NCBI GenBank assembly: GCA_016795125.1
Contig: JAEUIG010000607.1
Location: forward strand, 1 to 8,240
Reading direction: 5' to 3'
DNA length: 8,240 nucleotides
DNA from: Planctomycetaceae bacterium
Lineage (GTDB): Bacteria > Planctomycetota > Planctomycetia > Planctomycetales > Planctomycetaceae
Shown here piece after piece: positions 1 to 5,026 of the stretch. Position numbers and translations under genes: made by a program. The notes under the pieces were generated by a model. The model was not told where the DNA came from, did not search any database, and was given only the letters and a program-made list of their open reading frames with translations. Each line of letters begins with the position of its first letter. The stretch's first letter is position 1.

Positions 1-62
1 GGTGCGCGGTCGCCTTCGGCTCGCCGCTAAACGGCCACTCCCTCGTTGCTACCCACTACTTC
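1..62. other. Edge of an intergenic region downstream of the metal ABC ATPase
   Basis: This stretch follows the stop codon of the minus-strand ATPase gene and holds no gene I can support. It is very GC-rich, and the part around 5-40 (CGGTCGCCTTCGGCTCGCCG and the following CTAAACGGCCACTC) resembles dispersed intergenic repeats I associate with planctomycete genomes. That is recollection, and no second copy exists in this window. If the transporter operon continues, the permease gene should begin to the left of position 1 on the minus strand. Confidence 0.3.
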
Positions 63-869
63 CTACCGCGCCATCTGGCTGCCGACCTGGTCCAGCAGCG
101 ACAGTTTCCCGCCGTACGTCGCTCGCAGGTTGGCATCTGTAAACACGTCGCGCACGGGGCCGGCCGCCACCAGGCGCATGTTGAGCAGCAGGACGTCGTC
201 GAAATACTCGCTGACGGTCGGGAGATCGTGATGCACGACCAGCGCCGTCTGGCCGGCCGAACGCAACTCGCGCAGCAGATCGACGATCGCCCGTTCCGTC
301 GCCGCGTCGACGCCGGCAAACGGCTCATCCATCAGGTACAGGTCCGCTTCCTGGACCAGCGCCCGGGCCAGGAACACCCGCTGCTGCTGTCCTCCCGACA
401 ACTGGCTGATCTGCCGGTTGGCGTAATCGGCGAGACCGACTCGGTCCAGCGCCGCGCGGGCCTTCGCCCGCCATTGACGCGTCACCGGGCGAAACCAGCC
501 GATCCGCCGATACAGCCCCGTGGCGACGACGTCGAGTGCGCTCACCGGAAAGTCCCAGTCGACGCTCGTCCGCTGCGGCACATACGCGACGCGCGACCGC
601 TGCTCACGATACGGCCGGCCGAACACGCGAACGTCGCCGGACACCTTGGGAATGAGTTCCAGCGACGCCTTGATGAGCGTGCTTTTGCCGGCTCCGTTGG
701 GCCCGACGATCGCCACCAGCCGGCCGCGGGGAGCAATGTAGTCCACATCCCACAGCACCGGACGCCGGTGATACGCCACCGTCATGTCGTGGATCGACAG
801 GGGCGATGACTCGGGATGATCTCGAGTCGGGACGAAGCCAGGCGTTGTCGCAGTCGTCGCAGCATTCAT
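63..869 (-). CDS. Metal-ion (Mn/Zn/Fe type) ABC transporter ATP-binding protein
   Basis: This 268-aa protein is the cytoplasmic ATPase that would power import of a divalent metal, working with the binding lipoprotein encoded at 1259-2242 and a permease not in the window. All ABC nucleotide-binding motifs are present: Walker A GPNGAGKST (residues 56-64), Q-loop Gln99 in YVPQR, signature LSGGQQQR (157-164), Walker B LYLMDEP (177-183, with Asp181 and Glu182) and the switch His214 in VVHHDL. The segment YVPQRTSVDWDFPVSALDVV and a short C-terminal tail are typical of the ZnuC/MntB/TroB branch. About 25 poorly conserved residues precede the domain. The ATG at 869 has no strong Shine-Dalgarno sequence, and Met29 (DMTVAY) is a possible later start, although SIHDMTVAY suggests homology begins just before it. 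The metal cannot be told from the ATPase. The 389-bp gap to the upstream gene is unusually long for such an operon. Confidence 0.93.
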   Translation of the reverse strand: MNAATTATTPGFVPTRDHPESSPLSIHDMTVAYHRRPVLWDVDYIAPRGRLVAIVGPNGAGKSTLIKASLELIPKVSGDVRVFGRPYREQRSRVAYVPQRTSVDWDFPVSALDVVATGLYRRIGWFRPVTRQWRAKARAALDRVGLADYANRQISQLSGGQQQRVFLARALVQEADLYLMDEPFAGVDAATERAIVDLLRELRSAGQTALVVHHDLPTVSEYFDDVLLLNMRLVAAGPVRDVFTDANLRATYGGKLSLLDQVGSQMAR

Positions 870-1258
870 GCATCACGCCAGGTCGTCAGTCGAGGCGAAT
901 CCATCATAGCACGCGAACTGTCTCGCCAAAGATCGAGCGTGTTCGCCTGCACAAGCTCTGGGGTAAGGAGGGATTGGCGAACGGCCATTCGCCGCACGCA
1001 TGTACTCGGAGCAACGGTTAATAGGCCCGGCGTTTACGCCGGGTGCCAGAGGCAAGTTTGGCGGACTGAGCCTCGTTCACGAGGCTTCTCGCTGCTGTAC
1101 GCGGACCGCAGCGAGAAGCCCGGTGAACCCGGCTCAGTCGAACTCCGTTTGGCGCGTGACCCGGCGTAAACGCCGGGCCTATTACCGCACTGCTTTCGGC
1201 AATTTCTCGGTTCTTTTCCTGTGGTTGCCGTCAACGGGTGGGTTCGGTGGATCGCTGC
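870..1258. other. Intergenic spacer inside the metal-transport cluster, with repeat element
   Basis: No coding sequence is supported here. The open frames crossing it are low-complexity Arg/Pro/Ser-rich translations of the repeat. Positions 1019-1184 are a large palindrome, described separately. The part next to the ATPase (870-1018) has small alternative hairpins: GTTCGCC at 941-947 can pair with GGCGAAC at 976-982, or GGCGAA at 976-981 with TTCGCC at 988-993 around a 6-nt loop. On the minus strand these lie in the mRNA leader between binding protein and ATPase. The spacer could separate the two genes' expression or hold an internal promoter, but I see no clear one. Confidence 0.6.
1019..1184. 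repeat. 166-bp palindromic repeat element (REP/MITE-like)
   Basis: Two arms of 77 nt (1019-1095 and 1108-1184) are reverse complements around a 12-nt centre (1096-1107). The outer 26 nt (1019-1044 against 1159-1184) match perfectly. Each outer arm is itself a small palindrome, CCCGGCGTTTACGCCGGG, with a 7-bp stem and TTTA loop. Further in, GACTGAGCC, GTTCAC and GGCTTCTCGCTGC pair with their partners without gaps. The stretch at about 1045-1063 and its partner are poorly paired but share a direct repeat GTTTGGCG (1056-1063 and 1147-1154). The element encodes nothing and lies between two genes of one transporter. Its design suggests a non-autonomous mobile repeat or a BIME-type element. I see no clear target-site duplication. 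Confidence 0.85.
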
Positions 1259-2242
1259 TCACGGCGTCGCCGCCAATTTTCCCTGGAACCCGCGCTCCGG
1301 CGCCTCCCCTCCCAGGGCGCGGGCGACGACGGTCGCATTGTGATCCAGCATGCCGATGTAGGTCCCTTCGTACGTGCCGGGCGCGCCCATCGCGTCCGAA
1401 AACAGCGTCCCGCCGATCTTGACCTGCCAATCCCGCTTCGCGGCCCCTTCCATCACGGCTTCAATATTCCGAGAGTTGACGCTGGTCTCAATAAAGACCG
1501 CCGGGATCTTGTGCTCGACGAGAAAATCGACGAGCGAGTTGATGTCCTCCACCCCCGCTTCGGATTCCGTCGTGATGCCCAGCACCGACTTCACCGGGAT
1601 GTGGTACGCACGCGAAAAGTATTCGAAAGCATCGTGCGCCGTCACCAGTGTCCGCTGCTCTTCCGGGATGCTGGCGATCACCTTTTGCGCGTACTGGTGG
1701 AGAGCGGCGAGTTCAGCCCGATACCGTTCTGCGTTCGCGGCATACTCGTCGGCATGCGGCGGATCGTACTTCGCCAGCGCTTCAGCGACATAGGCGACGC
1801 ACTCGCTCCAGGCAGCGACATCGTTCCAGACGTGCGGATCGGGATGTCCCTCGAACTCGGCGGAGTATCTGATGTAGGCCGGATCGATTTCTTCGGTGAC
1901 GGCGAATGCGGGCTTACCGCGCTCGCGGGCTTTTTTCAGAACGGGGTCGAGTCCCCCTTCCAGCATCAGGCCGGAATAGAAGATGACGTCGGCGGCCAGC
2001 AGTTTGGAGTGATCGGACGTGGACGGCCGGAACAGGTGCGGGTCGACGCCCGTGCCCATCAGCCCGGTGACCGTCGCTCGGTCGCCGGCGACCTGCTGCA
2101 CGATGTCGGTCACCATCGCCGTCGTCGTCACGATGGTGTATCGCGCATCGCCTCCCGCTGGCTCGGGAACGGTCTCGGACGATTCGGCCGCGCAACCCAG
2201 GCACGCCAGACTCAACCACAACCAGCAACACAGAACACGCAT
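1259..2242 (-). CDS. Metal ABC transporter substrate-binding lipoprotein (TroA/ZnuA family)
   Basis: This 327-aa extracytoplasmic cluster A-I/TroA-type receptor captures a divalent metal and delivers it to the ABC permease. A short hydrophobic signal ends in LACLGC, making Cys17 the likely lipidated residue, although the lipobox is loose. Family ligand positions are readable: His69 in GVDPHLF, His137 in DPHVWND, His203 in TAHDAFEYF and Asp283 in LFSDAMG. This His3-Asp set is that of TroA, whereas MntC/PsaA-type manganese receptors use Glu at the third position. The flexible His-rich loop of many ZnuA proteins is absent: residues 110-136 hold just one His besides the ligand region. Zn or Mn are the best guesses. 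The ATG at 2242 has a GAGG ribosome binding site 5 nt upstream. The ATPase follows on the same strand after a repeat-bearing gap, and a small gene diverges on the other side. Confidence 0.93.
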   Translation of the reverse strand: MRVLCCWLWLSLACLGCAAESSETVPEPAGGDARYTIVTTTAMVTDIVQQVAGDRATVTGLMGTGVDPHLFRPSTSDHSKLLAADVIFYSGLMLEGGLDPVLKKARERGKPAFAVTEEIDPAYIRYSAEFEGHPDPHVWNDVAAWSECVAYVAEALAKYDPPHADEYAANAERYRAELAALHQYAQKVIASIPEEQRTLVTAHDAFEYFSRAYHIPVKSVLGITTESEAGVEDINSLVDFLVEHKIPAVFIETSVNSRNIEAVMEGAAKRDWQVKIGGTLFSDAMGAPGTYEGTYIGMLDHNATVVARALGGEAPERGFQGKLAATP

Positions 2243-2247
2243 GGACG

Positions 2248-2251
2248 CCTC
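2248..2251 (-). promoter_or_regulatory. Ribosome binding site of the metal-binding lipoprotein gene
   Basis: Read on the minus strand the sequence is CTGAGGCGTCC followed by ATG, so GAGG sits 5 nt before the start at 2242. The divergent 53-aa gene has nearly the same leader (CTGAGGCGGAC then ATG), which supports both starts. Confidence 0.7.
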
Positions 2252-2300
2252 AGTTTCCGCCGCCAGACCGTTTCACATCGGACCTGACACCCCGGGCCCG

Positions 2301-2345
2301 ATTTTTGTTGCTTCAAAAATATCTTTTTGGAATCATAAATCACAA
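2301..2345. promoter_or_regulatory. AT-rich divergent promoter region with operator-like inverted repeat
   Basis: This is a strongly AT-rich island in GC-rich DNA, between the divergent metal-binding protein gene and the 53-aa gene. On the minus strand TTGCAT (2360-2355) and TATGAT (2337-2332) are spaced 17 nt apart, a plausible sigma-70-type promoter that would start near 2325. The inverted repeat CAAAAA-TATC-TTTTTG (2314-2329) would overlap that start, where a repressor would act. With one bulge it extends to TTC...GGAA (2312-2332). A metal-sensing Fur, Zur or MntR-type regulator is the natural candidate by context, but the site does not clearly match a consensus I know. Plus-strand promoter elements (TTCAAA 2312-2317, CATAAA 2334-2339) are weaker. 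Confidence 0.45.
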
Positions 2346-2409
2346 CAGCTGAGGATGCAACCCCGGCCGTCAGTCGCTAAGATGCCATGCTCACTCGACA
2401 GAACCTGCT

Positions 2410-2413
2410 GAGG
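2410..2413 (+). promoter_or_regulatory. Ribosome binding site of the 53-aa gene
   Basis: GAGG, within CTGAGGCGGAC, lies 5 nt before the ATG at 2419. It is the strongest Shine-Dalgarno match on the plus strand in this region and is the main reason to call the short gene that follows. Confidence 0.65.
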
Positions 2414-2418
2414 CGGAC

Positions 2419-2580
2419 ATGGAACACGGAAAGACCAAGATCGACGTCAAAGTGGCGCTCGCGAAAAAATACACGCACCTCGCGAACATCGCCGGCAGCG
2501 AGCCGAAGCGCAAGTGTTTCAACAACAAGGCGACGCGATACCGGCGGCAGGCGGAACAGATGCGCCGCGACGGCATCTGA
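2419..2580 (+). CDS. Small basic conserved-looking protein, 53 aa, function unknown
   Basis: A 53-codon frame runs from ATG at 2419 to TGA at 2580 behind a good ribosome binding site. The product starts MEHGKTKIDVKVALAKKY and continues with THLANIAGSEPKRKCFNNKA and a basic tail TRYRRQAEQMRRDGI. It is rich in Lys, Arg and Gln, has one Cys (residue 33), and has no membrane segment or signal peptide. Alternating charged and hydrophobic residues at about 8-22 and 36-51 suggest two helices joined by a GSEPKRK turn, so nucleic-acid or ribosome binding is possible but unproven. I recall similar short proteins in other planctomycetes, with no known function. The composition is that of a real protein, unlike the Arg/Pro/Ser-rich translations of the neighbouring frames. 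It diverges from the metal-binding protein gene and shares its promoter region. Confidence 0.7.
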   Translation: MEHGKTKIDVKVALAKKYTHLANIAGSEPKRKCFNNKATRYRRQAEQMRRDGI

Positions 2581-2875
2581 GAGCGCACTTGCGCAACCGT
2601 TCGAAATCTGCGGACGGACGGCTTTGATCGCCGAGTAAACACACCTTGCGTGCGGCTGCGCGCGCAGGCAAGATCACGGCGTCGGCCCGCCGTATCTGCT
2701 GTCGGACCCTGAACCGGAAACCGCGGTTCCTGTCCATCTCCGGCGGCGTCGTGGCCAGACCACTTCGGCGGCGACCCGCTGACCACCACCCGATGGAGAC
2801 GCACCGATCTCCCAGCGACATGCAGAGATCGCTTTTCAGACCAGCATCGCTCCGGACGCGTCGGCAATCCACGGA
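2581..2875. other. Spacer between the 53-aa gene and thrC
   Basis: I find no independent gene here. The frame from about 2646 to 2879 is Arg/Ser/Pro-rich and runs out of frame through the thrC N-terminal region, so I treat it as spurious. A small hairpin is visible: GAACCG (2711-2716) pairs with CGGTTC (2724-2729) around 7 nt. No T-run follows it, so it is not a standard terminator. No convincing -35/-10 pair for thrC was found. From 2783 to 2875 the thrC frame stays open without any ATG, GTG, TTG or CTG, and its last part reads like the missing N-terminus of threonine synthase. Confidence 0.5.
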
Positions 2876-4192
2876 GTGAGCGAAACGCTCAGCGTCCGCG
2901 CCGATTCCGACGATCTGTTCGACGTGCTGTACGACTGGGACCGCGTTCCCGTGCCGCGTTCGCTCCGCGAGTTCACCGCACGGCGGGCCAACATCGGCAG
3001 TCCGCTGGACCTCAGCGGCGTCTGGCGGTTCCGCGAACTGCTGCCGTTTGCCCCCGATGACCAGATCGTCACAATCGGCGAGGGACAGACGATCCTGCGG
3101 CCGTCGGAACTGGTGGCCAAATACGTCGGCATGCAACCGGGGCGGCTGTATCTGCAATACGAAGGGCTGAACCCTTCAGGCAGCTTCAAAGACAACGGCA
3201 TGACGGCGGCCGCCACGCATGCGCGGATGGTCGGCGCGAAGCTGGCGGCCTGCGCTTCCACGGGTAACACCAGCGCGTCGCTGGCCATCTACGCGAGTGC
3301 CACCGGGTTGTTCCGCGTCGTGGTGTTTGTCGGCAGCGGCAAGATTGCTTACGGCAAGCTGTCGCAGGCGCTGGACTACGGCGCGCTGACGCTGCAGATC
3401 AAAGGCGACTTTGACGATGCGCTGTCGCGCGTCCGGCAGGTCAGCCAGGAAGCCGGGATCTACCTGTGCAACAGCGTGAACCCGTTCCGCCTCGAAGGTC
3501 AGAAGGCGATCATCTACCGGGTGCTGGAAGGGCTGAACTGGGAGATTCCCGACTGGATCGTCGTCCCTGGCGGAAACCTCGGAAACTCGAGCGCCTTCGG
3601 CAAGGCGCTGCAGGAACTCCGGCAGCTCGGGTTGATCGACCGGGTGCCGCGGCTGGCCGTCATCAACGCCGCCGGCGCCAATACCCTGTTTCAGTTGTAT
3701 GAGGGACAGGGACTGCGGTGGAACGACGGCGCGCCGGACCAGGCGCTGATCGACTCCTACTATGCCGACATGGACGCCAAGCAGCGGCGCGCGAAAACCC
3801 TGGCCAGCGCGATCGAGATCAACCGGCCGGTGAATCTGAAGAAATGCCTGCGGGCTCTGGCTGTGTGCGACGGCGTGGTCCGCGAGGTCAGCGACGAGGA
3901 CATCCTGGATGCCAAGGCCCAGGTCGGCGCGGGGGGCTTTGGATGCGAACCGGCCAGCGCCGCCAGCGTGTCGGGCGCGAAGCTGCTGCGGGCACAGGGA
4001 GTCATCGCCCCCTCGGACCGAGTCGTCTGCATTTTGACGGGACACCAACTCAAAGATCCCAACGCCACGGTACAATATCATGCGGGAGGCGATGGCGGTC
4101 ACGGAGCCGGCCGCTTCCGCAATGCCCCGGTGGTCGTGGAGAACGATCTCGCGAAGATTCTTGACGTGATTGAGCAGGCGCTCGCGGTGTAA
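2876..4192 (+). CDS. thrC: Threonine synthase
   Basis: This cytoplasmic PLP enzyme converts O-phospho-L-homoserine to L-threonine and phosphate, the last step of threonine synthesis. The called product is 438 aa. The PLP lysine is Lys105 in NPSGSFKDNG, followed by the substrate-loop motif STGNTSAS (128-135). The phosphate-binding glycine loop is PGGNLGNSSA (231-240), and the C-terminal part has GAGGFGCEPASAAS and LTGHQLKDP. All core residues look intact, so the enzyme is probably active. GTG at 2876 is the first standard start in frame but has no well-spaced ribosome binding site, and it begins in the middle of homologous-looking sequence. The open frame upstream reads AEIAFQTSIAPDASAIHG and then enters the called start. 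ATG at 2820 is one base out of frame, so a single missing G there (ATG-GCA-GAG) would restore a normal start. The cysteines I recall from this family's N-terminal zinc-ribbon-like part are replaced. The next gene is 22 bp downstream. Confidence 0.93.
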   Translation: MSETLSVRADSDDLFDVLYDWDRVPVPRSLREFTARRANIGSPLDLSGVWRFRELLPFAPDDQIVTIGEGQTILRPSELVAKYVGMQPGRLYLQYEGLNPSGSFKDNGMTAAATHARMVGAKLAACASTGNTSASLAIYASATGLFRVVVFVGSGKIAYGKLSQALDYGALTLQIKGDFDDALSRVRQVSQEAGIYLCNSVNPFRLEGQKAIIYRVLEGLNWEIPDWIVVPGGNLGNSSAFGKALQELRQLGLIDRVPRLAVINAAGANTLFQLYEGQGLRWNDGAPDQALIDSYYADMDAKQRRAKTLASAIEINRPVNLKKCLRALAVCDGVVREVSDEDILDAKAQVGAGGFGCEPASAASVSGAKLLRAQGVIAPSDRVVCILTGHQLKDPNATVQYHAGGDGGHGAGRFRNAPVVVENDLAKILDVIEQALAV

Positions 4193-4214
4193 GGCACGAG
4201 TCCGGACGCCCTGT

Positions 4215-4721
4215 ATGGCCACTCCGTTTGAAGAACTCGAATACCTGTCCGACTACCTGCCGGATGAGGGAGAGTCCGTCCTGATCAGCCGTAAGGACGG
4301 GGAACTCGTCTGCCAGGCCTGCCCGTCGGAAGGGCTGCGCGACGGGATCGACGAGGCCGAACTGTACGGCCTGCTGGTCGAGTGCAACGAGCGTCTGAGC
4401 ATGCGCGCGGCCCAGCCGCTGTGGGTCACGAGCTTCGCGACGTTCGCCTTTCTGACTGCGGTGTTCACGCTGGGCGGACTGGGGTGGTCCAGCTGGTTTC
4501 TGGCGCCCGGCGCCGTGTTTGTCGCGCTGTGGGTCTGCTACTCGTGGATTCGCCGGCGGCAACTGCAGTTGTTTGCCCGCGAACTCCGGCCGCAGATCCT
4601 GATCGCGATCGAAGACCGGAACATCGAGGCGCATGCTCTGATCGCCGGTATGCGGCAGCACGTCGAGCTGCGGACGCTGCTGGACCTGTTCATCGCCGGA
4701 GCGGAACGCAAGCGGGCGTGA
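4215..4721 (+). CDS. Two-helix membrane protein, function unknown
   Basis: This 168-aa protein is not one I can name. The N-terminal 65 residues are acidic and soluble (MATPFEELEYLSDYLPDEGE, with VCQACP around 32-37). Two hydrophobic segments follow at about 69-88 and 92-111, joined by a short Gly/Trp turn (GGLGWSSW). WIRRRQLQ comes directly after the second, so by the positive-inside rule both ends should be cytoplasmic. The C-terminal 55 residues are charged and probably helical (ARELRPQILIAIEDRNIEAH...), with no recognised motif. The frame is open back to 4170 inside thrC, but ATG at 4215 gives a sensible N-terminus. Its ribosome binding site is weak. The 22-bp gap suggests co-transcription with thrC, although no link to threonine metabolism is evident. 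Confidence 0.75.
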   Translation: MATPFEELEYLSDYLPDEGESVLISRKDGELVCQACPSEGLRDGIDEAELYGLLVECNERLSMRAAQPLWVTSFATFAFLTAVFTLGGLGWSSWFLAPGAVFVALWVCYSWIRRRQLQLFARELRPQILIAIEDRNIEAHALIAGMRQHVELRTLLDLFIAGAERKRA

Positions 4722-4884
4722 GGCGGGGATGGCCTCTGCGTCTCGATGAGAATCCGGTGCGACGGATTCCGGCGATCCTGATGGCGTCATGCCGAGAGTG
4801 TGGATCAACTCTCTGGACCAGTTGACGATCGTGTCCGTCGCGCGTCATGCTCTGTGCCTGGTGCAGCGTCTCGCCCTGAACTCA

Positions 4885-4960
4885 GGGTGCCACTGGCTTT
4901 GCCAGTGCGAACTCACTTCAGTGTCCGGCTTGGAATGCACTGGCGGAGCCAGTGGCACCC
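4885..4960. repeat. Palindromic repeat pair, 24-nt inverted arms (REP-like)
   Basis: The arms at 4885-4908 and 4937-4960 are reverse complements with 22 of 24 positions matching. The two differences are TT against CC in the centre of the motif. Each arm is itself a hairpin: CACTGGC-TTT-GCCAGTG in the left arm and CACTGGC-GGA-GCCAGTG in the right. The 28-nt spacer and right flank contain GTCCGG (4923-4928) and CCGGAC (4963-4968), which can also pair. Two inverted hairpins in tandem resemble BIME/REP organisation. I recall GGGTGCCACTGGC-type repeats as frequent between planctomycete genes, but copy number cannot be tested here. Confidence 0.8.
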
Positions 4961-5018
4961 AACCGGACCTCATGATTGAGACGCTGCGCCAGGATGACTT
5001 CTCGCGCGGCACATTTTC

Positions 5019-5022
5019 GGAG
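5019..5022 (+). promoter_or_regulatory. Ribosome binding site that sets the hydrolase start
   Basis: GGAG in TTTTCGGAGACCC lies 4 nt before ATG 5027 and 7 nt before the adjacent in-frame ATG 5030. It fixes the start here and argues against an in-frame ATG at 4976, whose extra 17 residues would mask the signal peptide. Confidence 0.6.
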
Positions 5023-5026
5023 ACCC

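Larger units (their letters stand above)
4722..5026. other. Spacer with hairpins and a palindromic repeat before the hydrolase gene
   Basis: No gene is supported in these 305 bp. After the membrane-protein stop there are two perfect short hairpins: GAATCCG (4750-4756) with CGGATTC (4763-4769), and GAGAGT (4794-4799) with ACTCTC (4808-4813). Neither is followed by a T-run, so they are only possible weak terminators of the thrC transcript. The repeat at 4885-4960 is described separately. A TTGAGA at 4976-4981 looks like a -35 box, but no good -10 follows at the right distance, so the promoter for the hydrolase gene is not identified. Confidence 0.5.

Noticed and set aside
1019..1184. CRISPR-like or attachment-site interpretation of the palindromic repeats in the window
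   Set aside because: There are only inverted, not regularly spaced direct, repeats. No spacers, cas genes, integrase or flanking tRNA are present.
1561..1573. Glu residues in TTESEAG considered as a Mn-type third ligand of the binding protein
   Set aside because: The family's third ligand lies in the preceding TAHDAFEYF motif, which here carries His203, so a His3-Asp site is the better reading.
1238..2287. 349-aa plus-strand open frame opposite the metal-binding protein gene
   Set aside because: It is antisense to a gene with clear family motifs and its Arg/His/Gly-rich translation has no recognisable domain. It is a by-product of high GC and codon bias.
2646..2879. 77-aa plus-strand open frame ending over the thrC start (GTGA overlap)
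   Set aside because: The GTGA overlap looks like translational coupling, but the product is Arg/Ser-rich. Its last part is the out-of-frame reading of sequence that in the thrC frame resembles threonine synthase.
3176..4222. 348-aa minus-strand open frame opposite thrC
   Set aside because: It is the antisense shadow of threonine synthase. The translation is rich in His, Arg, Gln and Ala and has no motif.
4050..4808. 252-aa minus-strand open frame over the end of thrC and the membrane protein
   Set aside because: It is antisense to two supported genes, with a Gln/Arg/Pro-rich translation and no domain or ribosome site.
4750..4813. Two short hairpins read as an intrinsic terminator after the membrane-protein gene
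   Set aside because: Both stems are short (7 and 6 bp) and no T-run follows either, so evidence is insufficient for a terminator call.
4976..5026. 17-residue N-terminal extension of the hydrolase
   Set aside because: It would put MRRCARMTSRAAHFRRP before a good signal peptide and ignores the GGAG ribosome site just upstream of the ATGATG.
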